From DUPQ01 sp964563155 (lineage in GTDB: Bacteria > Bacillota > Clostridia > DUPQ01): a DNA stretch of 64,000 nucleotides. A program made the position numbers and the translations under genes. The DNA lies in contig CAZLVL010000003.1 of the NCBI GenBank assembly GCA_964563155.1, positions 85,725-149,724 of the forward strand, read 5' to 3'. The stretch's first letter is position 1. Every line of letters begins with the position of its first letter. Below the pieces are notes generated by a model. The model saw nothing but the letters and a program-made list of their open reading frames with translations. It did not search any database and was not told the origin of the DNA. Of this stretch, positions 43,539 to 52,390 are shown in pieces.

Positions 43539-44459
43539 TTATTTTTTTCTTCCTGTTTTTTCTACCCAACCTTCTTTGTTTACCTGATATGACCTAGCAA
43601 TTGCCAAAGAACCTGATTTAACATCCTCCACAATTTGTGATCCCGCTGCCACATAGACATTAGATTCTAGCTCTACAGGTGCTATTAAGGTTGAATTGCA
43701 ACCTACAAACACATGATCTCCCACCTTTGTTGTGTGCTTATTTTTACCATCATAGTTTGCAGTTATTACTCCTGCTGAAATATTGGAATTTTTCCCTACT
43801 ATTGCATCTCCCACATATGAAAGATGGGGTATCTTGGTTCCTTCTTCCACCTTTGCATTTTTTAACTCCACAAAGGTACCAGCTTTTACCTGCTTGGATA
43901 AGTCGGTTCCTGGCCTTATATAGGTAAAAGGTCCAATAGTGCACTCTTGTCCAATCTTGCTTTCTTCTACTACTGACTTTAAAACCACCGAGTTAGGACC
44001 AATCCATGAATCTCTTATAATACTTTCAGGACCTATAAGGGTGTTTTCTTGAATATAGCTTTCACCCTCTAAATAGGTGTTTGGATATATTACAGCTCCT
44101 GGAGCAATTTTAACAGAATAATCAATGTATGTAGAGGCTACAGACATAATTTTCACTTGATTTTCCATATGAGCTACATTTATTTCCATCCTTATATGTT
44201 CACAAGCATCGTAATAATTAAGGGAACTATCAATTTTCACATAGTCCACTTTTCCTTTTTTGCTTATAAATTTTTCTATAAAATCCTCACTATAATAGAA
44301 TAGATCCTCTGGTATACCAAAGCCTTGGTCATCATAATAATATCCTAAACTAACAAGCTTAGTTTCTAGGATTTCATGAACGGTCAGTCCATAGACAAGA
44401 TTATCTCTGTAATCTTTAAAATATTCTACTTCTTGAATAAAAAATCTCTTATCTTGCAT
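43539..44459 (-). CDS. GlmU-type acetyltransferase half without uridylyltransferase domain
   Basis: 306 residues. From about residue 85 it follows the C-terminal half of GlmU: ACEHIRMEINVAHMENQV, then STYIDYSVKIAPGAVIYPNTYL, the hexapeptide left-handed helix, IGPFTYIRPGTDLS, AGTFVELKNAKV, HLSYVGDAIVG, GVITANYDGKNKH (catalytic His region) and VYVAAGSQIVEDV. The first ~85 residues have no nucleotidyltransferase signature (no GxGTRM), so only glucosamine-1-phosphate acetylation is expected. It occupies the glmU place beside prs. A separate uridylyltransferase must exist elsewhere (inference). Confidence 0.85.
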   Translation of the reverse strand: MQDKRFFIQEVEYFKDYRDNLVYGLTVHEILETKLVSLGYYYDDQGFGIPEDLFYYSEDFIEKFISKKGKVDYVKIDSSLNYYDACEHIRMEINVAHMENQVKIMSVASTYIDYSVKIAPGAVIYPNTYLEGESYIQENTLIGPESIIRDSWIGPNSVVLKSVVEESKIGQECTIGPFTYIRPGTDLSKQVKAGTFVELKNAKVEEGTKIPHLSYVGDAIVGKNSNISAGVITANYDGKNKHTTKVGDHVFVGCNSTLIAPVELESNVYVAAGSQIVEDVKSGSLAIARSYQVNKEGWVEKTGRKK

Positions 44460-44527
44460 TTTGTTTCCCTGCCTTAATTATACTATATAGCCTTTCTTTT
44501 TCCCAGTAAGCAAATTTGTGCAAGCAC

Positions 44528-46858
44528 TTATCTATCTGTTTTTATTAGGGCTTTTTTATCTTTTTCTAAGACTACTGTGCAATATAAATGATTGTACTTG
44601 TTTTCTACACTTTCAATTTTACAATCTGTAGAATCTATATGCTTTACCTGATAAGCAAACTCAATTGTTACAGTTTGGTCCTTGTTAGACAAAATGCCTA
44701 CTTCAACCTGGTCTTGGCTCCATTTTATATCACAAATCAAATCACTTCTTGTTCTTAAACCAAAAATACTACCTACTTGCCAAGCCTTGGGAAGGGCTGG
44801 AAGAACTCTTAAAAATCCTGGTCCTGTAAAAAGCAGCATCTCTAATATGGCAGCAGTAAAACCAAAAGTTGCATCTATTTGAAAAGGAGGTTTACTTGAT
44901 CCCCAATACATGGTTAGACCCTGGTCTCTCCAATCGTTATGATATGTAAAGAGGTTTTGTCCTGTACATGAGCGTAAGATATAGTTTAGACAATCAAAAG
45001 CTTTTTCCCCGTCTTCTAATCTTGCATAAATATTAGCCATATGGGCATAAGACCAGCCAGTCTGTTGAGTGAATCCTACTAAAAGTCTCTTGTCCACAGC
45101 CTTTTTAATTGCCTCATATATTTTTGGATTGTTCTCTTTTGTCACTTCTAGACCAGGAAATAAGGGATAGATGTGGGATTGGTGTCTATGGTGGTAATTG
45201 TCTTCAAGGCCTTCATAAATCCATTCTTTTAAGGCACCATCCTCATTTATCTGGTACTTTGGTAAATTATCAATAATCTCTTGCCAGATCCCAATATTTT
45301 CACTTTCTAGCCCTAAATACTTGGCGCTTTTAATTAAATTTCCCAAAAGCTCTTTTGCAATAGCTATATCCATAGTGGCATTAACAGCCATCATGGCAGG
45401 ATATTTTGTATTGGGAATATTTTCAGGAGACATAGAAGGAACAAAAATATACTCTCCATTTTTATCCTTAATCAGAAAATCCTGATAGAAAAGAGCAACT
45501 TCTTTCATAAAAGGTAAGGCCCTATTTTTCAAAAAGTCTTGGTCCTTGGTATATAGCCAATAGTCATAGTAATGAGCAGCTATCCAACCAGCTCCACCAA
45601 CCCATGATTGCCATCTTCCAGTTTTACCGCCAATTTTCCCATGGGTGCTCATACATATGGGAATTAGTATTCCTCTACAATTGTAGATCTTTTTTGCATT
45701 TTCTTGAAAGTGAGGAATTAAAGAATCAAAATAGTCATAAAGGGCTAGGGCTGACTCCTCTTGACCTAAGGCCATGGCTGGCCAATAACACATTTGCACA
45801 TTCTCATCATTATGAATATCTGAATCCCATCTTGGATTATATTCACCATTCCAAATGCCTTGTAAGTTTATGGGTAGTCCATCTTTACTTGAAGAGGATA
45901 TGAAAAGGTATCTTCCATAATTAAACATTAGTTGGAATAATTTTAAGGGCTTTTTATCTAGATAAGCCTGATATAAATACTCTTCATTGGGAATCATTTT
46001 TTCCGAATCTTCTGGACCCAGATTAAAAGATATCTTGTTGTATAAACTTTTCCATATATTTACATGACTGTTTTTCAAGTGGTTATAGTCCCATTTTTTA
46101 ATCTCTTCTAAGATTCTCTTATGGGCTTGTTCAAGGTCCTCATATATATATAGTTGGACAAAGACTCTTGCTTCACTGGCATTTTTAACTCTTATTCTAT
46201 CTTTTGTAAAACTTATATCTCCATCAGAGCTATCCACATACATTATGGCTCCATGTTTTCTTTGGTCCTTGTAGGTAGCATCATAGATAAGGCATTTGTC
46301 TTTTTGATAGGTGGCATAAGACATATAGTCATCTCCACCTTCTACAGCTTGAATTGTTATATCAAGATCTAAGGTCTTTTCTTTTGAAGAACTAATCTTT
46401 GTACAAACTACCCCTGTGTCATAAGAAACAAAGCTTTCTCTTTTAATTTCTCTTTCTCCTTCTAGCCAACTTATGCTAGTAAGGGCCTTTTCAAAGTCTA
46501 AAATAGCCTTGTAGTCTTTAGGAGCATCTAGGGGTCTTCTATTTATAAAGACCTGTCCAAAGGGCTGATAAGGGTCAACATTGTAGACCTCTTTACAGAC
46601 TTCTAAAAACTTTTCATTAAAATACTCTTCACCTTGCTTGTAGTTTCCTTCTAGCATTAATTGTCTTACCTTATCTAAATAAGGGTAAAAATCATCATAA
46701 ACAGGTTCTTTTTGGTATCTGAAAAGTTTTTCATGGTTAAGTAAGATAATCTCACTTTGAACATTTCCATGAATCATTGCCCCAACATGTCCATTGCCTA
46801 AAGGCAGAGCATCTTGCCAATCAGGTGATGGCATTTTTTTGAAAATATAATTTGACAT
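44528..46858 (-). CDS. GH95-family glycoside hydrolase (alpha-L-fucosidase/galactosidase-like)
   Basis: 776 residues, no signal peptide, so cytosolic. Family features: PSPDWQDALPLGNGHVGAMIHG at the N-terminus, the (alpha/alpha)6 barrel with RYLFISSS, PINLQGIWNGEYNPRWDSD, the general-acid Glu in FVPSMSPENIPN, and the Asp of PFQIDATFGFTAAILEMLL. The catalytic-base stretch usually reading N-x-N-x-Q-M-N-Y-W here reads D-E-N-V-Q-M-C-Y-W, so the first Asn is Asp. That may change specificity. AGAGGTGAG precedes the ATG. No transporter or other glycosidase is adjacent. Confidence 0.85.
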   Translation of the reverse strand: MSNYIFKKMPSPDWQDALPLGNGHVGAMIHGNVQSEIILLNHEKLFRYQKEPVYDDFYPYLDKVRQLMLEGNYKQGEEYFNEKFLEVCKEVYNVDPYQPFGQVFINRRPLDAPKDYKAILDFEKALTSISWLEGEREIKRESFVSYDTGVVCTKISSSKEKTLDLDITIQAVEGGDDYMSYATYQKDKCLIYDATYKDQRKHGAIMYVDSSDGDISFTKDRIRVKNASEARVFVQLYIYEDLEQAHKRILEEIKKWDYNHLKNSHVNIWKSLYNKISFNLGPEDSEKMIPNEEYLYQAYLDKKPLKLFQLMFNYGRYLFISSSSKDGLPINLQGIWNGEYNPRWDSDIHNDENVQMCYWPAMALGQEESALALYDYFDSLIPHFQENAKKIYNCRGILIPICMSTHGKIGGKTGRWQSWVGGAGWIAAHYYDYWLYTKDQDFLKNRALPFMKEVALFYQDFLIKDKNGEYIFVPSMSPENIPNTKYPAMMAVNATMDIAIAKELLGNLIKSAKYLGLESENIGIWQEIIDNLPKYQINEDGALKEWIYEGLEDNYHHRHQSHIYPLFPGLEVTKENNPKIYEAIKKAVDKRLLVGFTQQTGWSYAHMANIYARLEDGEKAFDCLNYILRSCTGQNLFTYHNDWRDQGLTMYWGSSKPPFQIDATFGFTAAILEMLLFTGPGFLRVLPALPKAWQVGSIFGLRTRSDLICDIKWSQDQVEVGILSNKDQTVTIEFAYQVKHIDSTDCKIESVENKYNHLYCTVVLEKDKKALIKTDR

Positions 46859-46942
46859 ATCTCACCTCTTGTAAACATAATAGCATTATTTTTACACCTA
46901 TTAAAGTTGTAGGAGGCTTTCTTGTAAATTATTTATTGATTC

Positions 46943-48148
46943 CTACTTATCTTTTTTCCAAATCACTAAATTTGATCTTTTTTCATCTGAAAAACCAAAG
47001 GTAGGCATGCCATGTTCATACCTTTGTATTCTTTCTTTTATGAACTTATCAATCTCTATGGGGTCCACTTCTTTATTCATAAGAGCTATAAAGGCGTCGG
47101 TTTTAGCTGCACTTTCATTTATACTAAAAATGAAATTTGCTGCCTTTAACTTATCTTTCTCCGTTTGGCTGTGATACTTTTCTATCCCCAGTATTTTATC
47201 CTTACAAAAAGCATCTGGGTATATGAAGCTATAGTTATCATGTTCTTTTAAATCTTCTACTAAAATCCATTTATTTTTATCTAGTAATTCTTCTATGGAC
47301 CTATCTAAAATCTCACCTTGATAAAAGTAGTAATGACTATACTTATTAACTACCCTATGCAAATATTCAATTTTTTCAATGCTTAATCCATACTTATTTA
47401 GAGTTTCCTTCTTTAGAGTTAGTGTGTTAGGAAAGTCTTCATTAGCCTTTAATGATAGAAGTTCCCAAAAGCCATAGAAGTCCTTTCCTTTAAAAAAATC
47501 CTTTCTTACTACATACTTATCATCATGTTTTAACACAATTATTATCTTATTTAAATGTTCTAAGTCTTTCTTATTAGCCCTTAGATTGTTTAAGTCTGCT
47601 ATTTTATCCACATCATAATACATATATAATTTGTCTTCATCTTCAACTTCACTTGTTGTCTCACAACTTATTTCACTGTTTGTTTCACTGTTTGCTTTAC
47701 TAACATCAACTTTAAATACACTCTCTATAGTTAGTGAAGCTTTTTCTAGTTGCGTATTACTTAGTGATACTTCATTATTTTCTTTATTCAGAAGGTGTTG
47801 GACAAAGACAGAGTCTGTATCTATAAATTCAACTTTTTTAAAGTCTTCTTTGTTTAGCCAAAGCATGTGTAAAGGAAGGTCCTTTTCTTTTATATCTACA
47901 AAGAAAAAGGAATAGCTAATAACATCTAAGTCCTCATAAAAATCTTCTTGGTAGGCTAAAGGACCAATCTTTGCTGTAAAAGAGTACTTATCAAAAAGTC
48001 CCTTTTTCAAGATTTCTTCTTTTTCCACTAGGGCATTTGTAGTATATATTCTTGGGAAACCCACATATACTCTTCCATTTATTTCATAAGGTTCTATGAG
48101 ATATCTATTATCTTCTTGAATAATTGCAATAACCGTTTCTTTTAACAT
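46943..48148 (-). CDS. Tandem degenerate Nudix-like protein, function unknown
   Basis: 401 residues, no clear named family. Two similar halves: residues 1-~125 (ETVIAIIQEDNRYLIEPYEINGRVYVGFPRIY...SYSFFFVDIKEKD) and ~195-310 (LNKIIIVLKHDDKYVVRKDFFKGKDFYGFWELLSL...HYYFYQGEILDRSIEEL). Both have the strand order of a Nudix fold. In both the catalytic box G-x5-E-x7-R-E-x2-E-E-x-G is missing. A Ser/Thr/Glu-rich linker (about 145-170) joins them, and a C-terminal helical part follows. It lies between fhs and GH95. Binding rather than hydrolysis is likely (inference). Confidence 0.6.
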   Translation of the reverse strand: MLKETVIAIIQEDNRYLIEPYEINGRVYVGFPRIYTTNALVEKEEILKKGLFDKYSFTAKIGPLAYQEDFYEDLDVISYSFFFVDIKEKDLPLHMLWLNKEDFKKVEFIDTDSVFVQHLLNKENNEVSLSNTQLEKASLTIESVFKVDVSKANSETNSEISCETTSEVEDEDKLYMYYDVDKIADLNNLRANKKDLEHLNKIIIVLKHDDKYVVRKDFFKGKDFYGFWELLSLKANEDFPNTLTLKKETLNKYGLSIEKIEYLHRVVNKYSHYYFYQGEILDRSIEELLDKNKWILVEDLKEHDNYSFIYPDAFCKDKILGIEKYHSQTEKDKLKAANFIFSINESAAKTDAFIALMNKEVDPIEIDKFIKERIQRYEHGMPTFGFSDEKRSNLVIWKKDK

Positions 48149-48234
48149 AAAATGCTCCTTTTTGTGAATACTTAGGTCTTAATCTTATCCACATAAAAGA
48201 AGCATTCCAGAGACAAATCTGTTTTTATTTAATT

Positions 48235-49899
48235 TTAGAACAAACCGCTTACTTTCATCTCATTATCTATGTCAATAGTGTCTGCAGCAGGTTTAGGAGG
48301 TAGACCTGGCATGGTCATTATTTCTCCTGTTAAAGCAACAATAAAGCCTGCTCCAGCAGATATTCGCAAGTCTCTTACTGTAACAGTAAAGTTTTCTGGT
48401 CTATTTATGAGCTTAGCATTATCTGAAAAAGAATATTGGGTTTTAGCAACACAAATTGGTAACTTGTCATAGCCATTGTTGTTTATAACTCTTAACATAG
48501 CCTTGGCTTGAGGGCCAAAGTCCACATTGTCAGCTCCATAAATTTTTCTAGCAATGGTTCTAAGCTTTTCACTTACGCTTAAATCTAGGTCATATGAAAA
48601 GGCAAAGGAGTTTTCCATTTCACAAAGATTTACAACCTCTTGGGCTAATTCAACCCCACCAAGGCCACCTTTTTCCCAAACTAGGCATTCTACTGCTTTT
48701 ACACCTAGTTCTAAGCAAGCCTCTTTAACCACATCCATCTCCTCTTGGGTATCTTGAGAAAACTTATTAATTGCAACAACAGCTGGAACATTAAAGATTT
48801 TTGTTACATTTTCAATATGTTTTAAAAGATTGGGAATTCCCTTTCTTACAGCTTCCACATTAGTTTCTGTTAAGGATTTTTTATCCACCCCACCATGATA
48901 TTTAAGAGCCCTTATAGTTGCTACAATAACCGCTGCATTAGGTTTTAAGCCAGCTGTTCTGCATTTAATGTCAAAGAACTTTTCGGCCCCTAAGTCAGCC
49001 CCAAATCCTGCCTCGGTTACTACATAATCAGCAAGTTTTAAGGCATAGCTAGTTGCTATAAGGCTGTTGCAACCATGGGCAATATTTGCAAAAGGTCCTC
49101 CATGGATAAAGGCAGGTGTTCCTTCTAAAGTTTGGACTAAGTTTGGCTTCAGGGCATCTTTTAGCAAAACAGCCAGGGCTCCTTGAGCCTTTAGCATATC
49201 AGCGGTCACCGGCTTATTATTATAGTCAAAAGCAACTATAATTTTTCCAATTCTTTCTTTAAGGTCGTTCATATCTTTAGCTAGACACAAAATAGCCATA
49301 ATCTCACTCGCAACAGTTATATCAAAGCTATCTTCTCTGGGCATGCCATTGGTTTTACCCCCCAGCCCACAGACTATGTATCTTAGTTGACGATCATTCA
49401 TATCTAGACATCTTTTCCAGATGACTCTTCTTGGATCTATATTAAGAGCATTTCCTTGGTAAATATGATTATCCAAAAGAGCTGCAAGAAGATTGTTGGC
49501 TGCTGTTATGGCATGAAGGTCTCCTGTAAAGTGAAGATTAATATCTTCCATTGGCAGAACCTGGGCATAGCCCCCACCAGCAGCTCCTCCTTTAACACCG
49601 AAAACAGGTCCTAAGGAAGGCTCTCTTAAGGCTAACATAGGTTTTTTCCCTATTTTCTTTAAACCGTCAGCCAAGCCAATACTGGTAGTAGTCTTACCTT
49701 CTCCTGCTGGCGTTGGTGTAATGGCTGTAACTAAAACAAGATTTCCCTTGCTTTCTTTGCCTGTCACCGCTTTGGGATCAACCTTAGCCTTGTACCTTCC
49801 ATAAAGTTCAATGTCCTCTGAACTCAAACCAAGGGTTTTTGCTATTTCAGTTATGGGTTTCATTTCTGCATTTTGAGCAATTTCAATATCAGTTAACAT
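48235..49899 (-). CDS. fhs: Formate-tetrahydrofolate ligase
   Basis: 554 residues, full length. P-loop TPTPAGEGKTTTSIGLADGL near 60, EPSLGPVFGVKGGAAGGG, GDLHAITAANNLLAALLDNHI, TEAGFGADLGAEKFFDIKC, and the C-terminal AGAGFIVALTGEIMTMPGLPPKPAA. ATP-dependent formation of 10-formyl-THF from formate, used for purines and initiator tRNA, and by acetogens for CO2 fixation. No other Wood-Ljungdahl genes are in view. GGAAGG precedes the ATG; a TATAAT lies ~70 bases upstream without a good -35. Confidence 0.97.
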   Translation of the reverse strand: MLTDIEIAQNAEMKPITEIAKTLGLSSEDIELYGRYKAKVDPKAVTGKESKGNLVLVTAITPTPAGEGKTTTSIGLADGLKKIGKKPMLALREPSLGPVFGVKGGAAGGGYAQVLPMEDINLHFTGDLHAITAANNLLAALLDNHIYQGNALNIDPRRVIWKRCLDMNDRQLRYIVCGLGGKTNGMPREDSFDITVASEIMAILCLAKDMNDLKERIGKIIVAFDYNNKPVTADMLKAQGALAVLLKDALKPNLVQTLEGTPAFIHGGPFANIAHGCNSLIATSYALKLADYVVTEAGFGADLGAEKFFDIKCRTAGLKPNAAVIVATIRALKYHGGVDKKSLTETNVEAVRKGIPNLLKHIENVTKIFNVPAVVAINKFSQDTQEEMDVVKEACLELGVKAVECLVWEKGGLGGVELAQEVVNLCEMENSFAFSYDLDLSVSEKLRTIARKIYGADNVDFGPQAKAMLRVINNNGYDKLPICVAKTQYSFSDNAKLINRPENFTVTVRDLRISAGAGFIVALTGEIMTMPGLPPKPAADTIDIDNEMKVSGLF

Positions 49900-49996
49900 A
49901 AAGCACCTTCCTTTTGTTTATATTTTAAAAAAGACTTATTGGAACAAATTAATATATCCTAAATTATACATCAAAATCTGACTATTTTTAAAAAAA

Positions 49997-52378
49997 TCAC
50001 CAGATTCCAAAGCTATCTCTATAGACATCAAAGGACATGTTTACAGAGCTGGGAAGCTTTTTAAGCATAAAGATTTGTAGTTTTGTTAAATTTAAATTTA
50101 ACTCTTTACTGTTTTTATGTTTAATTATAATTCTAGTTCTGTATCTATCACTAATTTTTGCTATCCTATCATCTGAAGGTGCAAAAACTGTCATATTTGT
50201 TTGGCGCAAAAGTTTATAGGCTAAATCGGCATGTTCTTGACTTACATGTTTATGGGGAGCAGAGAAAATCACATAGGCCATATTAGTAAAGGGTGGAAAA
50301 TCTAAAATTCTTCTTATTCTTAACTCAGAGTTATAAAAAGAAGGATAATCTTGATTTATGGCACTTCCCATTAATTCAGAATCAATATTATATGTTTGAA
50401 TTATGGCCTTACCTTCTAAATCAGCTCTTCCTGCCCTACCAGCTGATTGGGTCATTAGTTGAAAGGCATTTTCATTTGACTCAAAAAAGGCCCCTGCCCC
50501 TAACATATCTGCATTTAAGATACCCACTAAGGTTACAAGAGGGTAGTCATGGCCTTTGGCTATCATTTGAGTTCCTATTAATATATCAATTTTCTCTTTT
50601 TCAAATCTTTCTAAAATCTCCTTATGGGAGTTTTTCATGCCTGTAGTATCTAGATCCATTCTAATGATTGAGGCTTGAGGAAAGATCTCTTTTAACTCAC
50701 TTTCACACTTTTCTGTTCCACTACCTACATCAATAAGGCTTTCTTCTTTACAGTGGCTACAGACTTTTTCTTTTTCTTGGATAGAACCACAATAATGACA
50801 TATCAATCTATTTCTAGATTTGTGATAGGTCATGGGAACATCACAAGATTGGCACTTAACTACATTTTTACAAGAAGTACATAGTTGAATAGAAGAAAAA
50901 CCCCTTCTATTTAAAAACAAAACGGTTTGTTCTTTTTTATCTAGATTGTTTTTAATACTTTCTAAAAGGCTAGAAGAAAAGACAGAAAGCTTTCCTCTTA
51001 TGGCATCTTCTCTCATGTCCACCAATTGAACATGGGGTAAGGCACCAGAAGCTCTTTTTTCCATGGTAAGTATTCTGTCAATCTTTAAGAATCCAAAAAA
51101 AGTACTTACTTTGGGAGTTGCAGACCCCAATACCAAGACAGCCTTGTGGATTTGGGCTCTTTGGTCTGCTACAAAGTTAGTATGATACTTTGGTGTACTA
51201 TCAGAGATGTATGAATTATCATGCTCTTCATCAATAATGATTAAACCTAGATTTTCAAAAGGAGCAAATATACAGCTTCTTGTGCCCAAGGCTATCATTA
51301 CTTCATTTCTTTTTATTCTCATCCAAGCATTGTAACGCTCTTTCATGGACAAGCGGCTGTGCATAACCACTAGGTTTTTTCCAAATCTTTTAGAAAACCT
51401 ATCTACCATCATAGGGGTAAGGGCTATCTCAGGCACTAAAACAATTGCCGCCTTATTAGAGTTCAAGGTCTTTTCTACTAGGTTTAAGTAAACCTCTGTT
51501 TTACCACTTCCTGTAATTCCATGAATTAAAAACTTGTCATAAGTCTCATTTTCCATGGGAAGAGAAATCCTATCTATGACCTTTTTTTGCTCGCTTGTTA
51601 GAACTAGGTTGGATGGGTTTATATCTATTTCTTCTTTTTCTATTTCTTCTTCTTTTTTAGGCTTGTCAAAGATCTCAATATATCCTTTTTTAACAAGGGT
51701 ATTTAGTACAGCCCTAGAGATATTTTCATAGGCTGCAAAATCGGTAACACTTATATCTTCATAACTATTTAAAAGTTCTAAGATTCTTAAATGTCTTTCA
51801 TTTTTTATTTGATCTGAGAGCATAAGCTCACTTAATTCTTCAGCTGACAAAAGAAGTCTAGCAGTTTTTTCTGACTTCTTTTTAATGTTTCTAACCCCTT
51901 GTTCAACTATCTTTATCTCATTGTTTGAGACCTTTTCATTTAATTCCTTTATCCCACCTTCTAAGGATTTAAGGTAGGTTTGAAAGGGTATAAGATTTCC
52001 ATCTTCTTCTAAAACCAGCTTTTCTATGGATATTTTCAAGCCTAAAGGAACCATAGCATTTAGCACTTGACCATAGGTACAAAAATATTGGTCCTTTATC
52101 TTTTTAGCTAGCTTGAACATGTTTTTAGATAGGATGGATTGGTCGTCCAAAATTTCGGAAATATATTTTAGCTCTATATTTTTAAGTTTGTCATCATAGG
52201 GTACTAGGTCTAGAAAATATGCAACCTTCATAGTGTTTCCCCTACCAAAGGGAACCAAAATCCGCATACCAGTCTCAAGATACAATAGCATTTCTTGGGG
52301 AACTAAATAATTGTATACCTTATCAAATGTTCTTACAGTATTTTCTAGTATAACAGCTGCAATATTTTCTTTGCTCAT
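49997..52378 (-). CDS. priA: Primosomal helicase PriA
   Basis: 793 residues. N-terminal DNA-binding domain (VRTFDKVYNYLVP), Walker A LIHGITGSGKTEVYLNLV near 285, DEEHDNSY box, LGSATPKV, the zinc-binding insert with paired Cys (CTSCKNVVKCQSCDVPM, then CHYCG and CSHCKEE), and helicase motifs IGTQMIAKGHDYPLV and QSAGRAGR. Restarts collapsed replication forks. It follows proS by 12 bases, in an nrdR-proS-priA operon. Confidence 0.95.
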   Translation of the reverse strand: MSKENIAAVILENTVRTFDKVYNYLVPQEMLLYLETGMRILVPFGRGNTMKVAYFLDLVPYDDKLKNIELKYISEILDDQSILSKNMFKLAKKIKDQYFCTYGQVLNAMVPLGLKISIEKLVLEEDGNLIPFQTYLKSLEGGIKELNEKVSNNEIKIVEQGVRNIKKKSEKTARLLLSAEELSELMLSDQIKNERHLRILELLNSYEDISVTDFAAYENISRAVLNTLVKKGYIEIFDKPKKEEEIEKEEIDINPSNLVLTSEQKKVIDRISLPMENETYDKFLIHGITGSGKTEVYLNLVEKTLNSNKAAIVLVPEIALTPMMVDRFSKRFGKNLVVMHSRLSMKERYNAWMRIKRNEVMIALGTRSCIFAPFENLGLIIIDEEHDNSYISDSTPKYHTNFVADQRAQIHKAVLVLGSATPKVSTFFGFLKIDRILTMEKRASGALPHVQLVDMREDAIRGKLSVFSSSLLESIKNNLDKKEQTVLFLNRRGFSSIQLCTSCKNVVKCQSCDVPMTYHKSRNRLICHYCGSIQEKEKVCSHCKEESLIDVGSGTEKCESELKEIFPQASIIRMDLDTTGMKNSHKEILERFEKEKIDILIGTQMIAKGHDYPLVTLVGILNADMLGAGAFFESNENAFQLMTQSAGRAGRADLEGKAIIQTYNIDSELMGSAINQDYPSFYNSELRIRRILDFPPFTNMAYVIFSAPHKHVSQEHADLAYKLLRQTNMTVFAPSDDRIAKISDRYRTRIIIKHKNSKELNLNLTKLQIFMLKKLPSSVNMSFDVYRDSFGIW

Positions 52379-52390
52379 TTTCTACCTAGG

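Noticed and set aside
43516..43569. TTG-initiated N-terminal extension of prs into the GlmU-like gene
   Set aside because: Lys-rich extension not seen in the family; GTG 43515 has a good ribosome site and usual protein start.
49900..49996. Folate riboswitch in front of fhs
   Set aside because: The leader is only ~90 AT-rich bases without the conserved THF-aptamer stems.
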